From the NCBI GenBank assembly GCA_023205875.1, contig CP060754.1:1116001-1180000 (forward strand): DNA of 64,000 nt. The letters run 5' to 3'. How positions within the stretch are numbered: the first letter of the stretch is position 1; the number at the start of each line of letters is the position of its first letter. Shown here one piece after another: positions 1 to 8,856 of the stretch. The DNA comes from Chloropicon primus (lineage: Eukaryota > Chlorophyta > Chloropicophyceae > Chloropicales > Chloropicaceae). The position numbers were made by a program, and so were the translations under genes. Under the pieces are notes generated by a model. It did no database searches and had not been told where the DNA came from. It saw nothing but the letters and a program-made list of their open reading frames with translations.

Positions 1-62
1 CCAGAGAGCTTTTGTAAGGTACATTACAGAGGGGTCAGCCAGCCAGCCAGTGGTCTCCTGCT

Positions 63-629
63 TTACATGTTGTACTGAAACGTGCTCTGGTTCTGGACGC
101 TCCCTCCAAAGACGTTTGCGATGTTGAGGAGCCCCGTTTTCACTCTCACGTGCCCGTTGCAGTCCGGGCAGGTCTGGGTTCCCGCCAGAGCCTTGAACGG
201 CCTGCTCGGAATGCGGCAAAGCGCGGCCTTCTTCAGGATGTCCTCCACCTCCTCCGCCAAGTGAACCCGGTAGGAACTCGCGTCCTCCAGCTGGTCCGCA
301 GTCGGAGGGATGTCGAAGGTCCCCCGAGGACCGCTGTAAGGGCACTTGTAGTAGTCCTCCTTCTTCCCCTGCTTGGTCGAAACCTGGTCGTGGAGCGCAG
401 AGAACGCCGCAGGCCTCCTCCTTAGGGTTCCTGTTCCCCTGCACCTGTTGCACACGATACGCCCTGTCCCATTGCACCTCCTGCAAAAGTTGCTGTTCGT
501 TCCCAACTGCAGCACAAGCCAAGACTCCCGCACGATGTAGTACACGGAACTCCCCTGAGCGACCGCCTGAATGATCTGGATGATCTCTTTCAATCCAGCA
601 TTGATCGAACCGTCATTCTTCCCCACCAT
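63..629 (-). CDS. DnaJ-type zinc-finger protein
   Basis: A 188-residue protein from the ATG at 627-629; the frame stays open to about 749 but has no earlier ATG. It carries two CxxCxGxG-type knuckles (Cys49/52 and Cys60/63) and a separated CxxCxGH knuckle (Cys154/157), the cysteine pattern of the DnaJ zinc domain without a J domain. Many plant and algal proteins of this kind act in the plastid as small chaperone or redox factors, but I see no clear transit peptide, so location and role are open. The stretch between the knuckles is Lys/Asp-rich and not recognisable. The gene runs head-to-head with the one starting at 1082. An unseen 5' exon could add a targeting sequence. Confidence 0.72.
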   Translation of the reverse strand: MVGKNDGSINAGLKEIIQIIQAVAQGSSVYYIVRESWLVLQLGTNSNFCRRCNGTGRIVCNRCRGTGTLRRRPAAFSALHDQVSTKQGKKEDYYKCPYSGPRGTFDIPPTADQLEDASSYRVHLAEEVEDILKKAALCRIPSRPFKALAGTQTCPDCNGHVRVKTGLLNIANVFGGSVQNQSTFQYNM

Positions 630-1081
630 CACGACGACAACCACACCACACCACGACGAAGATGAAGATGAAGATGAAGACTCCACTCTCCTTCCCTCCA
701 ATAAAAAGAAAAAAAACCAAAGAGTCGCGTCGTTTCCCAAGGAGATCAAAGCTTGGGCGAGGCTTCCGCTTAGACGACGAAAGGTTCACGTCCCCTCCTC
801 CTCCTCCTCCTCCTCCTCGTCCTCGTCGTCCTCGTCGTCCTCGTTCCTCGTTCCTCGTTCTCTCTCCTGCGCAGCCACCTTATCTCTTCTCTTCCTCGCT
901 TTCAGAAGAGAGAGAGAGAGAGAGAGAACTTGTGGCACGAAAGTTAAGGACGAGTGGGGGAGAGGAGAGGAACGAGGGCGAGACAGACAGAAGCGTCTTC
1001 TCTTCGGCTTTCGAACGATATTTTGTTTGAAAGAAACGGCGCTCTGGTGAGGATTTGACGACCGGAGTGGTGTGTTTAGGG
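630..1081. promoter_or_regulatory. Divergent intergenic region, genes at 629 and 1082
   Basis: A 452-base gap between two outward-facing genes. It holds GATGAA and TCC/TCG triplet runs and a GA dinucleotide run near 907-927. A TTTCGAA-type element (CTTTCGAACGATAT near 1008) lies about 70 bases before the right-hand ATG. No RNA gene or convincing ORF was seen; the Ser/Arg-rich frames are products of the repeats. Confidence 0.5.
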
Positions 1082-1672
1082 ATGATGGACAGGTTGGGTT
1101 TGGGTGTGTTGAGGACGGCGAGGAGGTGGGGAAGCAGGTGGCCAGGGTCGTGCAGGTGTGAGAGGACCATCGCGAGTGCGTTGGAGAAGACCTCGAGCTG
1201 CGGAAGTGGCGGAGACGGTGCGACGGAGAGGGGTGGAGGCCAGGCGAATGCGAAAGTTGAGACTCGCAATGGCGGTGGAAGCCTCCGCTTGGGTTGGGAG
1301 AGCAGCGTCGCTGGCAGGACTCTGGACGCGTTGTCGATGTCGCGTGCTTGGAGCCCCCTGACGCAGGCGAAATCGTATTCCGGAGGAGCCGAGGAGGGGG
1401 AGAGGGGCTACTTTCCGCTGAGGAACTCGGTCGCGAAGACTTTCAACTTGAAACCGATAGAGCTTCCCTACCCAAAGATGTTCAAGAAGCGGCACAAGAG
1501 GATGCTTCAGAGGCTCGAGTTTGCTAGGCTGGAGGTCGCCATTAGGAAGAGAAACACGCGGGAAGCCAGGGCCAGGAAGATGGAGAAGAGGCGAGAAAAG
1601 TGGAGGGCCGCGGTGAAGAGGAAGGAGGAGTGGGAGGCGTACTTGAAGTCAAAAGAAGAGCAGCAAGTGTAA
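1082..1672 (+). CDS. Basic, probably organelle-targeted protein of unknown function
   Basis: A 196-residue protein starting at tandem ATGs (1082 and 1085). The first ~100 residues are rich in Arg, Ser, Gly and Ala with few acidic residues, as in algal mitochondrial or plastid presequences. The last ~75 residues form a strongly basic helix rich in Lys, Arg and Glu, starting around the motif LPYPKMFKKRHKRM. Short basic proteins with such tails are common among lineage-specific organellar ribosomal subunits, but I do not recognise a family, so this is only a suggestion. It ends 56 bases from the stop of TRAPPC8 on the other strand. Confidence 0.6.
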   Translation: MMDRLGLGVLRTARRWGSRWPGSCRCERTIASALEKTSSCGSGGDGATERGGGQANAKVETRNGGGSLRLGWESSVAGRTLDALSMSRAWSPLTQAKSYSGGAEEGERGYFPLRNSVAKTFNLKPIELPYPKMFKKRHKRMLQRLEFARLEVAIRKRNTREARARKMEKRREKWRAAVKRKEEWEAYLKSKEEQQV

Positions 1673-1728
1673 ACAAACAAAACAAAGGTATATATTCCAC
1701 ACGGGTATATGCAAAATATGTATTCACG

Positions 1729-4700
1729 TTATTCTTTGCCACGGACGCTCAAGCAGAACTTGCTGCCCTTCAGCTCGTACTGCGAGAAGTTGGTGTTACT
1801 GAAGCTCCACTGCAGACCAAAGTTGTCGATCTCATAACACCCCTCGGCGAAAATACAGACCGTGGCTGCCACCTCCTTTGTCTCCAGAGGCTGGAGATCA
1901 TAAAACTTGTGAACAAGCTTGCCGCACCAGCAGTACGGCAGGCACCCCAACAAGTCGTTCCTCTCCGTCACAATAGACTGCCCGTTCGCGGAACTCTTGT
2001 CCGGCAGCCCTTTCCACGAGGGCTTCATGTCCTGCACGGCGTTTTCCAGGTTGAGGGTGCCGTGTATACTTTGCTGGCTAGCATTGAAGATGGAGATCTT
2101 GCAAGGTATTATACAGATGCTGTCCCCTCTAAAGTTGTGTACAGTTGTTTGCGGGTAAGACACGGTCATGTGCATGGGTTTCTCCTGACCTTTCATGAGA
2201 AAGTTCATTCCAACCACACCAGAGTGCTCCCTGGAAGTGACACGGCTGCTGGTGTGCCAAAAGACGAGCAGTGGGACTTTCATTCCGCCGGGTGGGGTCT
2301 CTTGAGTCGAGACCAGCAGGGAATCCTTCAAAGATTGAAGCACGCACGGCTCCAAGCCCAGCACGGAGTCCTCCTGAAGCCTCAAATCCTGGATCGATTC
2401 TCCCAGCTTGTCCACAGTGTCCTTCTCATCTGCCTCAATAAATATGGCCGTCTGCTCGTTTGGGGAGACCTTGTGAGCACCGCTGTCATCAGAACCCGCG
2501 CCCACCACATTCAAGTCGTGGGTACCGTTGGATTCCACGAGTTTCTTGACGTAGAAAGTATCCTGCTTGTTGCTGTTCCTGATCTTCGTGTGCAACACAA
2601 GCTGCTTCGTGCTCACCTCCGACAACAGCATTTCACCGGAGAGCTGGATGGAGGGGAAGACTTGCACGTGCTGAGTGCAGTGTAACACCCTAAACCTCAT
2701 CTTTGCGTGGCTATGTGTCGGCTGGAAGTAGATCGCGCTGTGCATTCCGATATTGCCCACCTCCGTAGTATATATCCATACAGAGCACTGCATCTTCATC
2801 CCCGGGTTGAGGGTGAAGTCCTCGGGGAGCAAGTGCACGCCCTTTGAGCATGTGGGGCTCAGCGTTTGGGACCCCACATCGAGCAGGCTTTCTTCCCGAA
2901 TAACCGTGAACTCGCCAAAGATCAGAGAGTTGCTGGTCGAAACTATCCGCAACGCGTGTAAAGGCGCTGCCCCCACGTTATGGATAGTCAAGCTGCACTT
3001 GCAGATCTCTCCTGCGTACATGTTCTCAGGGAAGCCGGTAAATGTTGCCTCGATCCTCGGAATGGTTGGCAGCACTTGGAACATCAGCCTTCTGTGTGGG
3101 GGGTGATCCCTCTGAGGCTCACCCTCACCGACCTTCTTGCGCTTGGGGCCCATGATATCGAATTCCTGGGCTCCATACGCAATTCCGCAGAGCAGCCACC
3201 TCACCCCGTTGATCTTTAGCATCCCCGGCTTCTTCACAGAAACCTTTAGTCTAATGAGCGTCTTCTCTTGAGGAAGGAGGGTGAACTTCTCGTGCTTGAC
3301 TTCCACTTCCTCGTCTGTGCAACTGCGGAAGGAGGAAATATCATCCGGCGAGTAGAAACAGTCCAGGTGCACATCCTGCACCTTGATTGTGACCTGAAGG
3401 ACATTGGCGAACTCTACATCCACTCCGATCTCCTCTTGGGCCCCGCAAAGATTCAAGTAATCCTTGCTGTTAGACAAATCAGCTTCCAACCAGTTTTGGC
3501 CCGAGAGGATTGCCGGCGGAATGACTCTCTCATCCAACCGAGCCCACACCTGCTCTGACTGGGCATAGGCACCAGCAGCAAAACAGCGGAAGTCATCGAA
3601 ATGCACGTAGACATTCTCCACATCAATGTTGGGCAGAAGCAAAGGGAGCACGTTGCTCTTTTCGCCTGCCTGAACTGTCTCCGCAAGCTTCAAAAAGTCC
3701 TCCAGGTATTTTTGCTGCACGTTCGACGGCTGGTAAATCGCTACAAGCAGTCTCATCCAGCACTGGAGGGCAAGCTGCGTGTTGTCAATCTGTTTGCTCT
3801 CCTTTCCAAGTGACAAATGCATGTGCTCATCTATGAACGGCCATTGGTGCTTGCTGTGCACTGCTAAAACAAGGGTGTACGCTTGCGCAGACAGGTTGTG
3901 GTTGCCGCAAGTGCTGTAATGCCTTCCTGCCAATGCCATGTGAAAAGCAAACTTCCTGTAAAGGGGCTTGGACGACAGTATGTAAAGGTAAGCAGCCTGC
4001 TCAAGCAAAAGGGCAGCCCTGAGGTGGTTGTTGTCAATGATCGCGGCCTTCAACGCCCCAATCGCCTCTCTCGGTCTATCACTTGCTACGAGTACCTCAG
4101 ACAGGATCAGCAAGGACCTAACCGTCAGCTTCCAATCCTTTCCATGTCTCTGGTACGCAGAAAACGCTGAATCCAAACAAACCTCTGCTTCCCTTTGGGA
4201 GCCCCGCATCATTACAATACAAAGTCCAGCCATTTCCATCGCACCCCCGTAATTTTTCCACGCCTTGTCGCTTTTGAAGTCGTTTGAGATCAACCGGTAG
4301 CTCGACAGAGCCAGGTTGTAGTCCTTCATCATGAAAGACAAGTCCCCGAGGTGTCTGATCTGAAACTCTATGGACTGCGAGCTGTACGCCGGCTCGCCGT
4401 TCACTACCTGAGAGTTGTCTTTCTCTTTTCGAAACCAGTAGTTCTTGAACTGGTTCCTGATGCCTTTCCTCGTCGACGAGATGTGGTGGTTGAAGTACCT
4501 GATTCTGTTCTCAAGGTGGGGTATCAGTCGCTTCACGACGAACTCTTTCAGAAAGGAGATGATCGAGTTGATATCAGAGTCTGAAAGCGTGGACCCCAAG
4601 GCAGCCGAGGTGTCGGCCCCGCTCGTGGGCACCTTGAATTCTCCAGCGCCCCCGCCCGGCAAGCTTTGCCCGATGCACGCGCTCCACATGTCAGGTGTGG

Positions 4701-5454
4701 GCGGAGTCCCGTTCAGCAGGTCCGAAACTTTGCTATTGAGTTGTATCATGTGGCACTCATTTTTCCCGAAAGCGAGCTTCATTCCCTCAAGCTGCCTCTT
4801 TGCCATCTCTATGTCTCCGTTCTGACAGTCGTGGACCAAGAGGAAGTGCTTCAAGAGGTTGGGGTTCCACAGCTCTCCGTGCTCCTGCCTGGTCCTCTCC
4901 AGCAAAGCCTTCGTTTTACTCACCACGTCAGGATCAGACGAGTTGACAGCTATTACAACTGCGACTGGCAAGTCGATCGTCTCGTGGCTTCCGAACAAGA
5001 GCATCCTATCGTATTCGTGCCGAAACTTCTTCCACCACGGCACCTTCATCTCCGTCGCTCTCTCCACCTTGTCGCTGAGGTACTTGCGCAAGGACTCCTC
5101 GCTCCCTGCCTCCACACCCTCTATCTCGTTCTGCACCTCAAAGTTCGACATCACTTGAGAGAGGTGCTCGTCCCCCTGCTGCACCGTCGGCTGGTACATC
5201 GTCCGACCATCGTACACCCGGATCGTCAGGTCCTGGATCCTATACGCTGAGTCTCCCACCGTCCTCACCGGAGCGTTCACGTTCCTGAGTTGACAAAAAG
5301 GCCGTAGAAGATGGACCAAACTGAGTCCACTCTTCGCGCAGTAGGACTCCACCTCCGGGGAGCACGACACCAAGCAGCACGGTCCGCTCCTTTCCGCGAC
5401 GTCCTCTTGCAAGTCCTGCAGCGTTCGGTGCGCCCTCGCTGATAGAACCGTCAT
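1729..5454 (-). CDS. TRAPPC8: TRAPP complex subunit 8 (TRS85/TRAPPC8)
   Basis: A 1,241-residue protein, intronless as read. The ATG at 5452-5454 is chosen; the frame continues 7 codons upstream only to a TTG. The N-terminal part matches the TRS85 pattern: CCLVSCSPEVESYC, then LVHLLRPFCQLRN, later WNPNLLKHFLLVHDC. A middle helical region resembles TPR-like repeats (about residues 370-620), and the C-terminal half is rich in beta strands as in other TRAPPC8 proteins. TRAPPC8 is a subunit of the TRAPPIII tether that helps activate Rab1/Ypt1 at the Golgi and in autophagy. Length fits the family (about 1,200-1,400). The gene converges with the one ending at 1672. Confidence 0.85.
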   Translation of the reverse strand: MTVLSARAHRTLQDLQEDVAERSGPCCLVSCSPEVESYCAKSGLSLVHLLRPFCQLRNVNAPVRTVGDSAYRIQDLTIRVYDGRTMYQPTVQQGDEHLSQVMSNFEVQNEIEGVEAGSEESLRKYLSDKVERATEMKVPWWKKFRHEYDRMLLFGSHETIDLPVAVVIAVNSSDPDVVSKTKALLERTRQEHGELWNPNLLKHFLLVHDCQNGDIEMAKRQLEGMKLAFGKNECHMIQLNSKVSDLLNGTPPTPDMWSACIGQSLPGGGAGEFKVPTSGADTSAALGSTLSDSDINSIISFLKEFVVKRLIPHLENRIRYFNHHISSTRKGIRNQFKNYWFRKEKDNSQVVNGEPAYSSQSIEFQIRHLGDLSFMMKDYNLALSSYRLISNDFKSDKAWKNYGGAMEMAGLCIVMMRGSQREAEVCLDSAFSAYQRHGKDWKLTVRSLLILSEVLVASDRPREAIGALKAAIIDNNHLRAALLLEQAAYLYILSSKPLYRKFAFHMALAGRHYSTCGNHNLSAQAYTLVLAVHSKHQWPFIDEHMHLSLGKESKQIDNTQLALQCWMRLLVAIYQPSNVQQKYLEDFLKLAETVQAGEKSNVLPLLLPNIDVENVYVHFDDFRCFAAGAYAQSEQVWARLDERVIPPAILSGQNWLEADLSNSKDYLNLCGAQEEIGVDVEFANVLQVTIKVQDVHLDCFYSPDDISSFRSCTDEEVEVKHEKFTLLPQEKTLIRLKVSVKKPGMLKINGVRWLLCGIAYGAQEFDIMGPKRKKVGEGEPQRDHPPHRRLMFQVLPTIPRIEATFTGFPENMYAGEICKCSLTIHNVGAAPLHALRIVSTSNSLIFGEFTVIREESLLDVGSQTLSPTCSKGVHLLPEDFTLNPGMKMQCSVWIYTTEVGNIGMHSAIYFQPTHSHAKMRFRVLHCTQHVQVFPSIQLSGEMLLSEVSTKQLVLHTKIRNSNKQDTFYVKKLVESNGTHDLNVVGAGSDDSGAHKVSPNEQTAIFIEADEKDTVDKLGESIQDLRLQEDSVLGLEPCVLQSLKDSLLVSTQETPPGGMKVPLLVFWHTSSRVTSREHSGVVGMNFLMKGQEKPMHMTVSYPQTTVHNFRGDSICIIPCKISIFNASQQSIHGTLNLENAVQDMKPSWKGLPDKSSANGQSIVTERNDLLGCLPYCWCGKLVHKFYDLQPLETKEVAATVCIFAEGCYEIDNFGLQWSFSNTNFSQYELKGSKFCLSVRGKE

Positions 5455-5994
5455 CCTCTCCGCCAACAAAACCAAACTCCTCTCTCTCTCTCTCTCCTCT
5501 TCTCTTTCTCTTCCAGCGGATCGAAAATCACGAGGGAGGAGGATGGATGGATGGATGGGGAGGAGGGAGGGGAGGATGGGGAGGAGGATGGGGGAAGGAT
5601 CACTCCGTTACTTTAGGGGATTCGTCACCACTTTGGCAACCCACCTCTGTGCATCAGGGCCGTCCGGCATTCAACAAGATAAGGGAAGAGGGTGCGAGGG
5701 AGGGTTGGGTTAACCCCCCAAAGTGGGACCCCCGAACCCTGCAGGGGAGGAAAGGGGGGTGTGGGGGCCCTGAGTCTGTGGAGTGGCCGTGTCGGAGGCG
5801 CGGCAGATGGATGGAGGTTGGACGGCGTGCTTTTTTGACACAAGGGAGAAGGGGGTCGTGAGGGGGCTGGAAGGCGCGCACGGTCTCGCGCGGAGGTAGG
5901 CAAATGCTACATCTTCTTAAGTGAACTACTTCATATTACATAGGTGTTATAGGTCTCGCAGGTACTCAATTGCTTCCCGCCCGGCCCCTCATAT
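5455..5994. other. Intergenic region between TRAPPC8 and eL14
   Basis: 540 bases between two minus-strand genes, so it should hold the TRAPPC8 promoter (right of 5454) and the eL14 3' UTR (left of 5995). Next to TRAPPC8 are a CT run and GGAT repeats (5541-5590). The part next to eL14 is AT-richer (5912-5960), as expected of a 3' UTR. No convincing gene was seen. Confidence 0.5.
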
Positions 5995-6707
5995 TTACTT
6001 CTTCAAGGCAGCCTTAACCTTAGCGCTCTTGGCCTTCTTGGCGATCATAGCCTTGAACCTTCCGAAGTCATTTGAAGCAGCCTTAGCCTTCCTAGAAGCC
6101 AACTTCTTTCCCCAAGCAGTGGCGGCGAAGTTATCAAAGGCCTTGGACGAGTTCAAGGCAGCGATGAGGTCCTTCTTGGCTGGCGTCTTTCCGATGTCGA
6201 GCTTGAACTCGGTGAGGGCCATGCGCTTGAAGAAGAACGGCTTCCTGACCATGTCAGGGGCATCGATGAGGGCCTAGCAAAGACAAAAACGAAAACGAAA
6301 ACGAAGAAAGAAACGGATCGGTCAGCACCCACCGCTTGAGCAGAAGACTCCAGATGGAGTTTGAGTTTGAGTTTGAGTTTGCCCAAGAAAGAAACGAGAG
6401 AGAGAGACAGAGAGAGAGAGACTTGAGGCCCAACCCCAGGACGAGAGGGCAGAGCTCAAGTTCCAAGGTCTTGAAACTTCAGACGATCGTCTCCAAGTCC
6501 TGCCCTGGAACCTTTGTCTCTTCTCTTGCGTCCTCCTCTTCTCTTCTTCTTCCAAGCTTGGTTCTTCTTCTTCTTCTTCGGTGTTGGTGGTCGTGTTCTT
6601 ACCCTGGCGTGGTCGACGATGTCAACGATGACGACAAGCTTTCCGTAATCCTTGCCATAGTTGATCATAGCAACCCTTCCCACTTCTACGAGTCTCGTGT
6701 AAGGCAT
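5995..6707 (-). CDS. RPL14: 60S ribosomal protein eL14
   Basis: Two exons give 127 residues: exon 1 6707-6603 (35 codons, phase 0) and exon 2 6273-5995. The junction restores the family sequence, with VDIVDHAR joined to [11 protein letters not shown], and the splice sites are AGG|GTAAGA and CTAG|GCC. The start [20 protein letters not shown] is typical of plant and algal eL14, which binds rRNA in the large subunit. Length is close to the plant protein (about 134). The 329-base intron is large for this window and full of short tandem repeats. The gene is head-to-head with pescadillo, another ribosome-related gene, so the two may share regulation. Confidence 0.96.
6274..6602 (-). repeat. eL14 intron with hexamer tandem repeats
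   Basis: The intron carries AAAACG units (6284-6306), GAGTTT units (about 6358-6382), a GA run and a TTC run (6560-6580). Repeat-rich introns also occur in the uS17 gene of this window. Confidence 0.8.
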
Positions 6708-7177
6708 CTTGGCTCGGCTCAAACTCCTCTGCTCTTCACTTCACTCTCTACGTCGCGCGCTGGTCTCAGCTTCTCTCTCTTCTCCGCTCCGCTCTTTCGC
6801 TGCGTTTTTCTTTTTCTCGATTTCTTGCATGTTCTAGAGTGCTAAATCCATCGTAGGGGGAACAGAGAGGAGAAGGCGGGCGGGGTGGCGGCTGGGTGAG
6901 AAGGGAGTGTACGAAGGTGGACACCGATCGAGCGACCTGACGGCGGCGAAGGCGAAGGAGGACAGAGCGACCGCGCGCTTCGTGGGGGACGAGCGCGATC
7001 GATAGAGAAGAGAGGGAGAGGGTGGGACTGAGGGGAGAGGGAGAGGGGAGAGAGGGAAGAGTCTGGTCGAGAGCTTTCGAAAGAGCCGTCGCTTGCGAAA
7101 GGGGAGTGAGAAACGAAGCGGTGAGGTGGGATTGCGAGGGACGAGTCTGCAGACTCGGACGGTTTTGACGAGGAAGG
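6708..7177. promoter_or_regulatory. Shared promoter region of eL14 and pescadillo
   Basis: A 470-base divergent gap. The right half is a purine-rich block (6990-7060) followed by the conserved core at 7074-7093, about 100 bases before the pescadillo ATG and in its sense orientation. No RNA gene was seen. Confidence 0.6.
7074..7093 (+). promoter_or_regulatory. Conserved upstream core motif, copy 1
   Basis: Matches CTTTCGAAAGAGCNGTCGCT exactly. The same 20-base core recurs at 40324 and 60175, each time upstream of a plus-strand gene. It is a candidate core-promoter or transcript-start element; the function is inferred. Confidence 0.6.
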
Positions 7178-8737
7178 ATGGTGCTGAACAAGTCCATGAA
7201 GCAGAAGAAGGGGAAGAGCGGGAGCGCCGCGCAGTACCTGACGAGGACTCAGGCCCTGAGGAAGCTCCAGCTGAGTTTGCCCGAGTTCAGGAGGCTCTGC
7301 ATCCTGAAGGGCATCCACCCTCGCGAGCCCAGGAAGAAGCCCAAGGGAGCCAACAAGACGTACTACCACGTGAAGGACCTGGCTTTCCTGCTCCACGAGC
7401 CTCTGCTTGAGGTATTCAGGCACATCAAGGCGTACCAGCGGAAGGTGAACAAGGCGAAGGCGAAGCAGCAGCTGGAGCTGGCGGAGAAGCTCGCGCTCCG
7501 AAGGCCGCAGTACACCTTGGACAGGCTCGTGCAGGAGAGGTACCCGTCGTTCGTCGACGCGGTGAGGGACATCGACGATCCGCTCTGCATCGTGAACCTC
7601 TTCTCGGCGCTGCCCGCAAGCAAGGGCTACAAGATACCCGTGGATAGCGTCCAGAACTCGAGGCGTTTGAGCTTGGAGTGGCAGGCCTACGTCGCGAGCG
7701 CGAGGTGCCTCACCAAGGTGTTCGTCGCGGTCAAGGGCTTCTACTACCAGGCGGAGGTGTGCGGCCAGAAGGTGACGTGGCTGGTGCCCCACGAGAGGTC
7801 CCAGGTCCTCCCCGCGGACGTCGACTACAGGGTGATGATCACTTTCCTGGAGTTCTACCAGACCATGCTCAAGTTCGTCTTCTTCAAGCTCTACCACGAC
7901 GTGAACCTCAAGTACCCGCCAACCCTGGACGCCAAGCTGGAGTCCAGCGCCGCGGGGCTGAACGCGATCATCACGGACGGCGAGGGCGCGGCCCTCGAGC
8001 CGGAGGAGGGCGCCGCCGCCGAGGCGGAAGAGAGGAGCGAGCAGAGCAAGCTGTTCGAGGGCCTCGTGTTCTTCCTGTCGAGGGAGACGCCGAAGGAGTC
8101 CCTCGTGTTCGTGATCAAGTGCCTTGGAGGCTCCGTGGGTTGGGACGGTGAGGGATCAACTTACAACGCAGACGACGCCAGCATCACGCACCACGTTATC
8201 GATAGGCCGAAGGTAAACAACGCGGTCAGCGGGAGGGAGTACGTGCAGCCGCAGTGGGTGTACGACAGCATTAACTTTGGTATCCTCCTGCCCGTCGACC
8301 TTTACGCGGTCGGCAAGAGTCTCCCGCCCCACCTGTCTCCCTTCGTGGACGATGATGATGAGGGGTACAAGCCCGACTATGCCAAGTTCATTGAGTCCCT
8401 CAAGAGCGGGGAGGAGCAAAGCATCCCGGCGATGAAGGCCCAGAACTTGACGAGGGAAGAAGCGGAGGAGCACGAGCTCGCCGCGGACGAAGCCAGATAC
8501 CACTCGGAGCTCCACGCCGAGGTTTCTGGCAAGGAGGTCGTGGCCGCCGCGCCAAAGGCCGCGAAGGCCGGCGAGGCCGAGGACAAGGACGACCAGGACG
8601 AGGAGATGGCGGGCATGGTAATGACGAGGAAGGACAGGAAGCTTTACGAGGCCATCCAAAAGAGCAAGACCACGAAAAGGGAGCGCGCAGCGAAGCTCAC
8701 GGAGAAGAGGAAGAAGATTAAAACCAAAAAGACGTGA
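7178..8737 (+). CDS. PES1: Pescadillo homolog (60S biogenesis factor)
   Basis: A 519-residue single-exon gene with a clear ATG at 7178. The N-terminal pescadillo domain (about residues 1-270) has recognisable blocks such as YLTRTQALRKLQLSLPEFRR and LCILKGIHPREP. A BRCT domain follows (about 285-385, with YVQPQWVYDSINFG), then an acidic/basic tail ending in a Lys-rich nucleolar-type signal. Pescadillo joins BOP1 and WDR12 in the PeBoW complex, needed for ITS2 processing and 60S assembly in the nucleolus. Length is slightly below the animal protein (about 590), with most of the loss in the acidic linker. It is convergent with the methyltransferase gene and divergent from eL14. Confidence 0.96.
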   Translation: MVLNKSMKQKKGKSGSAAQYLTRTQALRKLQLSLPEFRRLCILKGIHPREPRKKPKGANKTYYHVKDLAFLLHEPLLEVFRHIKAYQRKVNKAKAKQQLELAEKLALRRPQYTLDRLVQERYPSFVDAVRDIDDPLCIVNLFSALPASKGYKIPVDSVQNSRRLSLEWQAYVASARCLTKVFVAVKGFYYQAEVCGQKVTWLVPHERSQVLPADVDYRVMITFLEFYQTMLKFVFFKLYHDVNLKYPPTLDAKLESSAAGLNAIITDGEGAALEPEEGAAAEAEERSEQSKLFEGLVFFLSRETPKESLVFVIKCLGGSVGWDGEGSTYNADDASITHHVIDRPKVNNAVSGREYVQPQWVYDSINFGILLPVDLYAVGKSLPPHLSPFVDDDDEGYKPDYAKFIESLKSGEEQSIPAMKAQNLTREEAEEHELAADEARYHSELHAEVSGKEVVAAAPKAAKAGEAEDKDDQDEEMAGMVMTRKDRKLYEAIQKSKTTKRERAAKLTEKRKKIKTKKT

Positions 8738-8856
8738 AGCGAGATATTAATGTACCAAATTCACAGCTTGAGTTTATTACAAGAGCAAAAAGAAAAAGAA
8801 TGAATGACGGCCGCTTCGCTTTCGCTTTCGCTTTCGCCGCCACCGCCACCGCGCGT
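8738..8856. other. Convergent 3' region with TTTCGC repeat
   Basis: A 119-base gap between stops. It contains a run of CTTTCG units (about 8816-8837) and GCC triplets; both 3' UTRs must fit here. Confidence 0.5.

Noticed and set aside
571-1050. Ser/Arg-rich open frames over the first divergent gap
   Set aside because: They are produced by TCC, GATGAA and GA repeats and lack any structured segment.
5547-5861. Gly/Trp-rich frame between TRAPPC8 and eL14
   Set aside because: It starts in GGAT repeats and has no domain or neighbour support.
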